This document shows, piece after piece, positions 15,097 through 22,271 of a DNA stretch of 64,000 nucleotides. Positions within the stretch are counted from its first letter, which is position 1, and each line of letters starts with the position of its first letter. The stretch lies in NCBI RefSeq assembly GCF_014203665.1, contig NZ_JACHJN010000005.1, positions 62,001-126,000 on the forward strand, in the 5' to 3' direction. The position numbers were made by a program, and so were the translations under genes. The notes under the pieces are model-generated. The model was given only the letters and a program-made list of their open reading frames with translations. It searched no databases and had not been told where the DNA came from. This DNA comes from Saccharothrix tamanrassetensis (GTDB lineage Bacteria > Actinomycetota > Actinomycetes > Mycobacteriales > Pseudonocardiaceae).

Positions 15097-16464
15097 TCAC
15101 ACGCGGCCGAGGAGGTAGCGGGCGGCGGTGAGGTCTTCGCGGCCGGTGAGGAAGGCGTTCAGGGTCGTGCGGAACTCGTCGGTGTGCAGGGTGCCGTTGC
15201 CGTCGCGGTCCAGCGAGCGCAGGGCGGCGATCAGCTCGTGCCGCCGCGGGCTGCGGTCGAGCAGGCGGGCGTACTCGGCCTGGCTGACCTCGCCGTCGTG
15301 GTTGCGGTCGATCAGCCGGCAGACCACGTCGGTGACCCTGCCGTAGCCCTGGTCGAGATCCGGGGTGCCGGGGTAGCGGCCGTCGTCGAGGGCGGCGCGG
15401 TAGGCGGTGAGCGTGACGGCGCAGTCCGCCGGCGTGTCGGTGGCCGTCTGCAGTTGCCGCCACCAGGACTCGAAGGCGTCGTGGACGTCGTTCTCGTCGG
15501 TCTCGTCCAGGTCGAAGTGGGTGCTGACCTCGCGGGCCATGCCGAGCAGGTCGGCCCACCGCAGCACGCCGTCGCCGCTCTGGTCGAGGATGGTGGTGAA
15601 GAACGACTCCGGAGTGGTGCCGGGGCGCGCTCCGACGACGTCGGCGGCCCTGATCGCGGCCGAGGCGTGCGGCAGGTAGCGCCACGGTTTGGGCAGCAGG
15701 CCGGTCACCGCCCTGGCCGCGTGGTGCGCGCCGACCACGAACAGCCGGGCACCGGGCGCGGTGGTCAACCTCAGGCGCTCGCGGTAGACCTCGGGCAGCG
15801 TGGCGGCGGTGGCCTGGACGGCGGTGGAGACCACCGCGTACCGCAGCGGCCCCCACAGCAGGGCGGGGATGGGCAGACCGCCCGGCACCGGGAGTCGGAA
15901 GATGCTGCCCGACAGCAGGTCGCGCACGGTCGGGTTGTCCTCCAGCACGTCGGTCGCGACGCGGTCGAAGTACGCGCGGAAGTCCTCCAGGGTGGCCGGC
16001 TGGTCGGCCTCGGTCAGCCCGAACAGGCGTCCCAGTTCGCGCCACTCGTCGTAGAACCGCTCGGCCTCCTCGCGGGACAGCCGGTCGCCGCCGAGTTCGT
16101 GCAGGGTCAGCACGGCCTCGAAGAGCGTGAGGTGCACCCACGTGCGGGCCTGCGTGTCGGTGGCCGTGAACGGCCTGCCGTGCCGGTCGGTGCCCCGCAT
16201 CCGCCGGTGCAGCCGCTCCAGCCGGGTGAGTTCGCGCTGCCGCTCGGAAGCCGTGCCGTAGACGTAGGCCTGGAGGCTTTCCAGCGTCCGGAGGAAGCGC
16301 CGCCACGGGCGAGCGGTGTAGACCGAGAACTGCCCCACCGCCGCGCCGATCGCCGGGTGGGCGGCCTGGAGCACCAGCGCCCGGTGGATCACGAGCAGGA
16401 GCCGCCACTGCCCGAGCCGGTCCCAGGTCGCGGAGCCCGGGCCGAGCACGTCCTGGGTGGTCAT
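15097..16464 (-). CDS. MpaB-type oxygenase (DUF2236) fused to C-terminal EF-hands
   Basis: A 455-residue protein; ATG at 16464 follows AGGAGG by 8 bases. Residues ~1-260 match the DUF2236/MpaB oxygenase family (LVLQAAHPAIGAAVGQFS, a histidine-containing WVHLTLFEAVLTLHEL segment), thought to bind haem through conserved His/Asp. Residues ~280-455 contain three clear EF-hand loops (DQSGDGVLRWAD, DRNHDGEVSQAE, DRDGNGTLHTDE) and a degenerate one (DETDENDVHD). The loops have Asp/Asn at positions 1, 3 and 5 and a Glu or Asp at 12. The fusion implies a calcium-sensing oxygenase. Cytoplasmic, no signal peptide. Confidence 0.83.
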   Translation of the reverse strand: MTTQDVLGPGSATWDRLGQWRLLLVIHRALVLQAAHPAIGAAVGQFSVYTARPWRRFLRTLESLQAYVYGTASERQRELTRLERLHRRMRGTDRHGRPFTATDTQARTWVHLTLFEAVLTLHELGGDRLSREEAERFYDEWRELGRLFGLTEADQPATLEDFRAYFDRVATDVLEDNPTVRDLLSGSIFRLPVPGGLPIPALLWGPLRYAVVSTAVQATAATLPEVYRERLRLTTAPGARLFVVGAHHAARAVTGLLPKPWRYLPHASAAIRAADVVGARPGTTPESFFTTILDQSGDGVLRWADLLGMAREVSTHFDLDETDENDVHDAFESWWRQLQTATDTPADCAVTLTAYRAALDDGRYPGTPDLDQGYGRVTDVVCRLIDRNHDGEVSQAEYARLLDRSPRRHELIAALRSLDRDGNGTLHTDEFRTTLNAFLTGREDLTAARYLLGRV

Positions 16465-16852
16465 CGCCAGTACCTCCTGGGGTGGTCGTACCGCTGCCGG
16501 CGCGGGAAACCGGCCACGCCGCACAGGTGGAGGACCGGCGTGACCACCCGCCTTGGTTCGGCGACCTCGAAGGTCGTGCAGTGCGTATCGTCGACGTTCG
16601 GAAGGGTGAACGGCAACTCCCCGACGGTGTGCAAAGCGATCACGCACAGCGAACCACCCTTGAGGTGGCCGTTGCCGCACAGCGGCAGAACGTCCCGCAG
16701 GGGGTTCCGCGCCGGTCCGGTCGTCACGGAGCTGGGACTTCTACTTCCCCTGTGCGGAAGGAGTTCCGGTGCGGATCAACGATCCGCCCCTCGGAAGCAT
16801 TCAGGAACGGACGTTCTTGACTGACCGTTCCTAAACGGTCTAGGGTCGGGTC
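16465..16852. other. 388-bp divergent intergenic region
   Basis: This lies between the MpaB/EF-hand gene and the TetR gene. The right end holds the TetR promoter and operator described separately. An 88-codon minus frame (16461-16727) runs through but overlaps the MpaB start, lacks a good ribosome site and resembles nothing. The rest shows no feature I can support. Confidence 0.5.
16817..16846 (+). promoter_or_regulatory. TetR gene promoter with operator in the spacer
   Basis: A -35 TTGACT (16817-16822) and -10 TAGGGT (16841-16846) are 18 bases apart. The spacer is exactly filled by a perfect palindrome, GACCGTT-CCTA-AACGGTC (16823-16840). A second, wider inverted repeat (AGGAACGG at 16803-16810 with CCGTTCCT at 16825-16832) overlaps it. 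The ATG follows 6 bases after the -10, so the mRNA would be leaderless. The geometry strongly suggests the TetR protein represses its own gene; it may also control the divergent MpaB gene. Confidence 0.75.
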
Positions 16853-17425
16853 ATGGGACGACCCAGAGGATTCGACGAAGCCGAGGTGGTGCGGGCGGCG
16901 GCAGCGCTGTTCGCGGGCCGGACGTACGACGGGGTGTCCGTCGACGACCTGGTCACCCACCTCGGAGTGCACCGCAACAGCCTCTACAAGACGTTCGGCA
17001 GCAAGCGCGGGCTCTACCTGGCGGCACTGCGCTGGTACCTGGAGCACGAAGTCCACCCCCTCGTCGCGTCCCTGGGGCGCGCCGGTGATCCGGTGCGGGC
17101 CGCGCGCCTGGCGTCGGAAGCCGGAGCGGGGTTGGACTTCCTGCTGCTGGCAACGGTCGAACGCGCCCCCGTGGACGCCGAGGTCGCCGCGGAGGTGACC
17201 TCGGCCTTGCACGCCGTCGACGGGGCGCTCGGCGCCGTTCTGCACGCAGGCCCCGACAACGGCAGGCGCGCCGACGACGGCGGCGCTTCCTCGGCCCTGG
17301 CCACCGCGTTCACGGCGGCACTGCTCGGGCTGCGGCTGCGCGCCAAGGCGGGTGGTCCGGACACCGGACCGGACCGCGCGGGCGCCGCTCTGGCGCAGCG
17401 ACTTGATTCCACCCTTTCGCGATAA
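16853..17425 (+). CDS. TetR family transcriptional regulator
   Basis: A 190-residue TetR repressor. The DNA-binding domain occupies residues ~4-50 (FDEAEVVRAAAALF, VDDLVTHLGVHRNSLYKTFGSKRGLYLAAL). The ligand-binding C-terminal part is not conserved enough to name an inducer. It is expressed from the promoter-operator directly upstream and is followed after 10 bases by a small bPH-like gene. It probably represses itself and possibly both neighbours. Confidence 0.92.
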   Translation: MGRPRGFDEAEVVRAAAALFAGRTYDGVSVDDLVTHLGVHRNSLYKTFGSKRGLYLAALRWYLEHEVHPLVASLGRAGDPVRAARLASEAGAGLDFLLLATVERAPVDAEVAAEVTSALHAVDGALGAVLHAGPDNGRRADDGGASSALATAFTAALLGLRLRAKAGGPDTGPDRAGAALAQRLDSTLSR

Positions 17426-17435
17426 GGAGCACGAC

Positions 17436-17792
17436 ATGGCACAGGTCCACATCGACGGCGACAACCTGGTCGTGGTGATCGAAGGGATGGACAAGCTCTG
17501 GGCGCTCAAGAGCAGCCTGACGATCCCGCTGGCCAACGTGCGGGGAGCCACCGCCGACCCGGGCATGGTCAAGGAGCCCAAGGGCTTCCGCGCTCCCGGT
17601 GCGCACCTGCCCGGGGTGATCGTCGCGGGCACCTTCCACATCAACGGTGATCGCGTGTTCTGGGACGTGCGCAACCCCGCCAAGGCCGTCGTCATCGAGC
17701 TGGCCGACGAGCGCTACGCCCGCCTGGTGCTCCAGGTCGACGACCCCCGGGCCACCGTCGAACTGGTCGAAGGCGCCGCCCGCCGTTCCTGA
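17436..17792 (+). CDS. Small PH-like domain protein
   Basis: A 118-residue protein; ATG at 17436 follows AAGGAG. The sequence is strand-rich, with DNLVVVIEGMDKLWALKSS, IPLANVRG, GVIVAGTFHINGDRVFWDVR and KAVVIELADERYARLVLQV. The pattern resembles small actinobacterial PH-like proteins in which this order of strands ends in a helix. No catalytic residues are visible. It is co-transcribed with the TetR gene. Its role is unknown. Confidence 0.72.
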   Translation: MAQVHIDGDNLVVVIEGMDKLWALKSSLTIPLANVRGATADPGMVKEPKGFRAPGAHLPGVIVAGTFHINGDRVFWDVRNPAKAVVIELADERYARLVLQVDDPRATVELVEGAARRS

Positions 17793-18026
17793 CCGGGTTC
17801 CACCGGGCGGAGCGATCGGCCCGGCCGGCTGAGTGGGTCCGCAGGGCCGCGCTCGCCGATCCGTGAATCCGCGTCGACGCGGCCGTCCCGTCCGCGTAGC
17901 TCACGCCGCCCTCGACTGGCCGTGAACATGCTGGTCTACGCGGGCGTCGCTCGAAAACCCAACCGCGTTCGCACGACCTCCACAGCCCTGCCGGCGACCC
18001 GCCGTCTCTTCGTGCTGCGCGCTTCC

Positions 18027-18064
18027 GCCGCCGAACGAGTGATCCACATCACTCGTTCGGCGGC
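18027..18064 (+). terminator. 17-bp perfect hairpin before the metallophore-like operon
   Basis: Arms 18027-18043 and 18048-18064 pair perfectly with a CCAC loop. It lies 234 bases after the PH-like gene and 72 before the GTG of the ATP-grasp gene, next to the Zur/Fur-like box. It may terminate the TetR/PH transcript and insulate the operon. If the operon's transcription start is upstream of it, it could act as an attenuator instead. Confidence 0.6.
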
Positions 18065-18076
18065 AGGAGTTGGTAC

Positions 18077-18091
18077 TGATAACGATTACCA
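18077..18091 (+). promoter_or_regulatory. Candidate Zur/Fur-type operator
   Basis: TGATAACGATTACCA is an imperfect 15-bp palindrome. It differs at three positions from the TGAAAACGATTTTCA form of actinobacterial Zur boxes, and two of the changes (positions 4 and 12) are compensatory. It lies 45 bases upstream of the ATP-grasp start in an AT-rich island that contrasts with the GC-rich surroundings. A Fur or other metalloregulator is the alternative. No binding data are available to me. Confidence 0.5.
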
Positions 18092-18135
18092 TTCCCTCCG
18101 ATCACCGCTTCTGGAGTCCGGTCGGAGGAACACGC

Positions 18136-19386
18136 GTGGCGCACTTGCTGATGATCGAGAGTTGGGTCGGCGCGATGAGTTCGCTGCTGCCGCGCGCGAT
18201 CCGCGAGTCGGGGCACCGGTTCACCTTCCTCACCCGCGACCTGCACCACTACCTGCGCGCCGCGCCGAGCAGCCCGCACCCGTTGCTGGCGGCGGACAAC
18301 GTGCTCACCGCGGAGACCAACGACGTACCCGCTCTGCTGTCCTTTGTGGAGCGTGCGCACGAGCTGCTCGCGTTCGACGGCGTGATCTCCTCCTGCGACT
18401 ACTACCTCTCCACGGTCGCCACCGTCGCGGACCACCTCGGACTCCCCGGCCCCGGCCCGGACGCCGTGGAACGCGCCTACCGCAAGGACCTCACCCGCGC
18501 CGCCACCCGGCAGGTGCCCGGACCGCGCTTCGCGCTCGCCGAGGACTGGTCGGCCACCGCGAAGGCCGCCGCCGCCCTGGGCTACCCGCTGGTGGTCAAG
18601 CCGGTCGACCTGTGCGCGGGGATGCACGTGCGCCAGGTGGGCGACGAAGCCGGCCTGCGGGACGCCTTCCTGGCCCTGGAGGCCTTCCCGGTCAACGCGC
18701 GCGACCAGCCGCGCGTGCCGACCGTGCTGCTCGAGGAACTCCTCGTCGGCCCGGAGGTCAGCGTCGAGACGGTGACCTCGCGCGGCGTCACCCACGTGAT
18801 CGGGGTGACCGACAAGAGCCTGGCCGGCCACCCGTGGTTCGTCGAGAGCGGTCACATGTTCCCGGCGGACCTCCCGGAGGTCGACCGGCGGGCCGCGGTC
18901 GACACCGCGCTGGCCGCGATCGGGGCGCTCGGCCTGGACGACTGCGTGGCGCACACCGAGATCAAGCTGACCGCCGACGGCCCGAAGCTGATCGAGGTGA
19001 ACCCGCGCCCGGCGGGCAACCGGATCACCGAGCTGGTCCGCCGGGTCACCGGCATCGACCTGCCCGCCGTGTTCGCCCAGCTGGCCGTCGGGCAGCAGCC
19101 GGACCTGAGGGTGCGGGAGACCGGGGTGCGCAGCGCGGCCGTCTCGTTCCTGCTGCCGCCGCGGTCCGGTGCGCTGGCCGGCATCGACGGCACGGACGAC
19201 CTGGCGCGCGACCCGGACGTGGTCGACTGGGCGGTCAAGCCCGCCGGGCACCGGGCGGGTGAGCCCACCAGCAACAACAGCTACCTCGGCCACGTCCTGG
19301 TGACCGCGCCCGACGCCGACGCCCGGGGCCGCGCCGAGCGGGCCGTCGGCGGTCTGGTCGTCCGGTACGCGGACGACGCCGAGTGA
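18136..19386 (+). CDS. ATP-grasp ligase (amino acid ligase-like)
   Basis: A 416-residue ATP-grasp enzyme; GTG at 18136 follows GGAGGAA by 5 bases (an upstream TTG would place the start inside the Zur-like box). Residues ~120-310 hold the ATP-grasp fold: YPLVVKPVDLCAGMHVRQV (ATP-binding lysine and loop), VLLEELLVGPEVSVETV, and the Mg2+-binding HTEIKLTADGPKLIEVNPRPAGNR. This is the signature of ligases that join a carboxylate to an amine through an acyl-phosphate, such as BacD-type L-amino acid ligases. It is first in a tightly overlapping operon with a PLP synthase, epimerase, exporter and ABC importer. It probably builds the amide or peptide bond of a small secreted molecule; the substrates are unknown. 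Confidence 0.85.
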   Translation: MAHLLMIESWVGAMSSLLPRAIRESGHRFTFLTRDLHHYLRAAPSSPHPLLAADNVLTAETNDVPALLSFVERAHELLAFDGVISSCDYYLSTVATVADHLGLPGPGPDAVERAYRKDLTRAATRQVPGPRFALAEDWSATAKAAAALGYPLVVKPVDLCAGMHVRQVGDEAGLRDAFLALEAFPVNARDQPRVPTVLLEELLVGPEVSVETVTSRGVTHVIGVTDKSLAGHPWFVESGHMFPADLPEVDRRAAVDTALAAIGALGLDDCVAHTEIKLTADGPKLIEVNPRPAGNRITELVRRVTGIDLPAVFAQLAVGQQPDLRVRETGVRSAAVSFLLPPRSGALAGIDGTDDLARDPDVVDWAVKPAGHRAGEPTSNNSYLGHVLVTAPDADARGRAERAVGGLVVRYADDAE

Positions 19387-19405
19387 CCGGGCGGGGGAAG
19401 AACCA

Positions 19406-20200
19406 GTGACCGCACCGGCAACCCGGGTGACGTCCGTCGCCGAACTCGTCGCGCTGGTCCGCGAAGGCGCCGTGGGACCGGACCCGGCCGACTGCCCGAT
19501 CAGCGTCGCCTTCACCACCCGTCAGGAGGCCCGGCACGTCTCGCGCGGCCGGTCGTACCGCAACACGGTGGTCAGCCTGCGGGTCGGCGACGCGGTCGGC
19601 TCGTGCGCGGTCGAGCCCGCCGAGGAACCCGACGTCGCCGACTGCGTCGGGCTGAGCGTGGCGGACCTGCTCGACCACCCCGACGCGGCGATCCGCACGG
19701 CGGCGCTCGACGCGTACCTGATGCACGCCCATCCGCACGGGACCTCGGGCGCGCGACAGGTGGTGATCGGCCCGGGCGACTCGCTGGCCAAGTCGATGGC
19801 CCGTGCCTCGGCCGTGGTGGACCTGCTGGACGCCCGGCCGGGGCAGCGGGTGCTGGTCGTCGGGGTGGTGAACTCGCTGCTGCACCACCTGCGCGCCCGA
19901 GGCGTGCGCTACCTGCCGTGCGACCTCAAGGGCGGCCGCACCGAGTGGGGCGAGCCGATCGTCACCGACGCCGGATCCGCCGACTGCGACCTGGTGCTGG
20001 CCTCCGGCATGACCATCGGCAACGGCACCTTCGAGGCGCTGCTCGGCACGAACCGGCCGGTCGTGCTGTTCGCCCAGACCGCCAGCGCGATCGCGCCCTG
20101 GTTCCTCGGCGCGGGAGTGCGCGCGGTCTCGGCCGAGCCTTACCCGTTCTTCTGGCTGCACGGCGGCCCCACGACCCTGCACCACTACCGGAACCCGTGA
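19406..20200 (+). CDS. DUF364-type Rossmann-like protein (putative heavy-metal chelation family)
   Basis: A 264-residue protein; GTG at 19406. The C-terminal half (residues ~125-264) has the Rossmann-like pattern of DUF364: VLVVGVVNSLLHHLRARG, LVLASGMTIGNGTFEALLG, RPVVLFAQTASAIAPWFLG, then an aromatic end. The N-terminal half matches the accompanying DUF4213 region. The family is described as putative heavy-metal chelation, but no enzyme activity is firmly established. Here it sits between an ATP-grasp ligase and a PLP synthase, so a biosynthetic step on a metal-binding amino-acid product is plausible. Whether it binds a metal, a nucleotide or the product is open. Confidence 0.75.
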   Translation: MTAPATRVTSVAELVALVREGAVGPDPADCPISVAFTTRQEARHVSRGRSYRNTVVSLRVGDAVGSCAVEPAEEPDVADCVGLSVADLLDHPDAAIRTAALDAYLMHAHPHGTSGARQVVIGPGDSLAKSMARASAVVDLLDARPGQRVLVVGVVNSLLHHLRARGVRYLPCDLKGGRTEWGEPIVTDAGSADCDLVLASGMTIGNGTFEALLGTNRPVVLFAQTASAIAPWFLGAGVRAVSAEPYPFFWLHGGPTTLHHYRNP

Positions 20201-21273
20201 CCATGCGCCGAAACCACCACCTGCTCGACCTCCTCGGCAACACCCCGGTCGCCCGCATCGACACCCCGCTTCCCCACGGCCACGGTGGCTTCTGGGCGAA
20301 GCTGGAGTGCCTCGGCGCGGGCGGGATGAAGGCCCGGTCGGCGGTCGCGATGCTGCTGGCCGCCCGCGAACGCGGCGATCTGCGCCCCGGCGCGGTCGTC
20401 GTGGAGTCCACCAGCGGCACGCTGGGGCTGGGCCTGGCGTTCGCCGGACAGGCGCTCGGCCACCCCGTGGTGCTGGTGGTCGACCACGAGCTGGAGCCGT
20501 CGATGCGGGCGATGCTGCGCGCGCACGGCGCACGGCTGGAGGTCGTGGACCGGCCGCACCCGACCGGCGGCTGGCAGCGGGCCAGGCTCGACCGGTTGCG
20601 GACCGTGCTGCGCGGGCTGCCCGGCGGGTACTGGCCCGACCAGTACAACAACCCCGACAACCCCTCCGGCTACGCGGGCCTGGCACGCGAACTGGTGGCG
20701 CAACTGGACCGCGCCGACGTGCTGGTGTGCAGCGTGGGCACCGGCGGGCACAGCGCGGGCGTCGTCGCGGCCCTGCGCCACTACTGGCCGTGGCTGCGGC
20801 TGGTGGGCGTGGACGCGGTGGGCTCCACGATCTTCGGCCAGCCCGCCCGGTCCCGGGTGATGCGCGGGCTGGGCAGCAGCATCCACCCGCGCAACGTGGC
20901 CTACCACCAGTTCGACGAGGTGCACTGGCTCGGCCCGGTGGAGGTGGTGGACGCCTGCCGGCGGCTCGCCCGGGACGGCTTCGTCACCGGCGGCTGGAGC
21001 ACCGGCGCGGTCGCCCTGGTGTCGGCGTGGGTGGCCCGGGTCGAGCCGGGCACCCAGGTCGTCACCATCTTCCCGGACGGGCCGCACCGCTACCTCGGCA
21101 CGATCTTCGACGACGACTTCTGCCGGTCGCGCGGTCTGCTGGGCACGCCCGCCGACCGCCCGACGGAGATCGGGCACACCGAGGAGATCGAGGTCACCAG
21201 CTGGGCGCGGTGCCGGTCGGTGTCCGCGCCGGAGGCGGCCGGGGTGCCGAAGGCCGTCGGGGTGCCCGCGTGA
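20197..21273 (+). CDS. CysK-like PLP-dependent beta-replacement enzyme
   Basis: A 358-residue fold-type II PLP enzyme. The GTG at 20197 overlaps the previous stop as GTGA (an ATG at 20203 is the alternative). Marks are LLDLLGNTPVARI, the Schiff-base lysine in GGMKARSAVAM (cysteine synthases have S-x-K-D-R), STSGTLGLGLAFAG for substrate carboxylate binding, YNNPDNPSGYAGLARE and the phosphate loop CSVGTGGHSAG. Instead of O-acetylserine sulfhydrylase it more resembles the branch that makes unusual beta-substituted alanines for natural products. Examples include SbnA-like 2,3-diaminopropionate formation in siderophores. A C-terminal extension of ~45 residues is unconserved. The nucleophile is not known. 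Confidence 0.85.
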   Translation: MTMRRNHHLLDLLGNTPVARIDTPLPHGHGGFWAKLECLGAGGMKARSAVAMLLAARERGDLRPGAVVVESTSGTLGLGLAFAGQALGHPVVLVVDHELEPSMRAMLRAHGARLEVVDRPHPTGGWQRARLDRLRTVLRGLPGGYWPDQYNNPDNPSGYAGLARELVAQLDRADVLVCSVGTGGHSAGVVAALRHYWPWLRLVGVDAVGSTIFGQPARSRVMRGLGSSIHPRNVAYHQFDEVHWLGPVEVVDACRRLARDGFVTGGWSTGAVALVSAWVARVEPGTQVVTIFPDGPHRYLGTIFDDDFCRSRGLLGTPADRPTEIGHTEEIEVTSWARCRSVSAPEAAGVPKAVGVPA

Positions 21274-22271
21274 AACTCCACTGGGACGTCTACGGCCTCG
21301 ACCTGCGATCACCGCTGCGCATCTCGCGGTCGGTGATGGCGCGCCGCGACGCCGTGCGCGTGGTGGTCGAGTGCGACGGGGTGCGCGGCCACGGCGAGGT
21401 GGTGACCAGCCAGTTCTACGGGCTGGACGTCGAGCGGATCACCGCCCTGCTGCGCGAGCTCACCCCGGTGGTCGTCGACTGCGAAGATCCCGGGAAGCTG
21501 CTCGGGGCACTGCCCGACCTGCCGCCCGGCGTGCTCGCCGCGCTGGACACCGCGGTGCACGACCTCGTCGCCCGGCGGCTGGGCGAACCCGTCCACCGCC
21601 TCGTCGGCGTTCCGCAGTGGACGGACGTGCCGACCGCGTTCACCATCGGCATCGGCGATCCCGCGACGTCGGCCGCGCAGGCGGCCGAGTTGACCGCACG
21701 CGGGTTCCGCGTGCTCAAGGTCAAGGTCGGCTCGGAACACGACATCCCGGCGGTCGACGCGATCCGGGCCGCCGCCCCCGACGCGCGGCTCGTCCTCGAC
21801 CCCAACGGCGGGTGGACCGCGGAGCACGCGGTGCGGGTGGTGGAGCGGCTGACGGGCATCGACGCGCTGGAACAACCGCTGCCGCCTGGACGCCTGGACG
21901 ACCTGGCGTGGCTGCGCGAACGCTGCGCGGTGCCGCTGATCGCCGACGAGGACGCGGCGACCGCCGCCGACGTGCGCGCCCTCGCGGGCCTGGTCGACGG
22001 CGTCAACATCAAGCTCGCCAAGTGCGGCGGGATCACGGCCGCCCGCGAGATCATCGCCACCGCCCGCACGGCGGGCCTGGACGTCATGCTGGGCTGCCTG
22101 GTGGCCAGTTCGCTCGGCATCGCACCGGCCGTGCACCTGACCGGGCACGCCCGGTGGGTCGACCTGGACGGCCACCTCCTGCTCGCGCACGACCCCTGGG
22201 CCGGCATCGGGGGCGAGGACGGCACGCTGCGCCTGTCCGGCTCACCCGGTCTCGGCGTGGTGCCGCGATGA
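21270..22271 (+). CDS. Enolase-superfamily epimerase (dipeptide epimerase-like)
   Basis: A 333-residue muconate-lactonizing-enzyme-type enolase homologue; GTG overlaps the upstream stop (GTGA). Catalytic features are visible: K-x-K in RVLKVKVGSE, metal ligands in LVLDPNGGW, ALEQPL and LIADEDA, the second base lysine in NIKLAKCGG, and the C-terminal WVDLDGH. The D-x-D there is typical of dipeptide epimerases, which hold the substrate's amino group. It probably inverts the alpha-carbon of a dipeptide or N-substituted amino acid made by the ATP-grasp ligase next door. That would give the product a D-residue, as in several metallophores. O-succinylbenzoate synthase is less likely in this context. 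Confidence 0.85.
   Translation: MKLHWDVYGLDLRSPLRISRSVMARRDAVRVVVECDGVRGHGEVVTSQFYGLDVERITALLRELTPVVVDCEDPGKLLGALPDLPPGVLAALDTAVHDLVARRLGEPVHRLVGVPQWTDVPTAFTIGIGDPATSAAQAAELTARGFRVLKVKVGSEHDIPAVDAIRAAAPDARLVLDPNGGWTAEHAVRVVERLTGIDALEQPLPPGRLDDLAWLRERCAVPLIADEDAATAADVRALAGLVDGVNIKLAKCGGITAAREIIATARTAGLDVMLGCLVASSLGIAPAVHLTGHARWVDLDGHLLLAHDPWAGIGGEDGTLRLSGSPGLGVVPR

Larger units (their letters stand above)
17793..18135. other. 343-bp leader region of the ATP-grasp/ABC operon
   Basis: No credible gene lies here. The right half holds a 17-bp hairpin (18027-18064) and a Zur/Fur-like box (18077-18091), each listed separately, and the GGAGGAA ribosome site (18124-18130) of the ATP-grasp gene. This is the only long gap before an 11-gene operon, so its main promoter must be here. 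Confidence 0.6.

Noticed and set aside
16461-16727. An 88-codon minus frame with four cysteines upstream of the MpaB gene
   Set aside because: It overlaps the MpaB start, has no ribosome site, and resembles nothing; it also crosses the likely promoter region.
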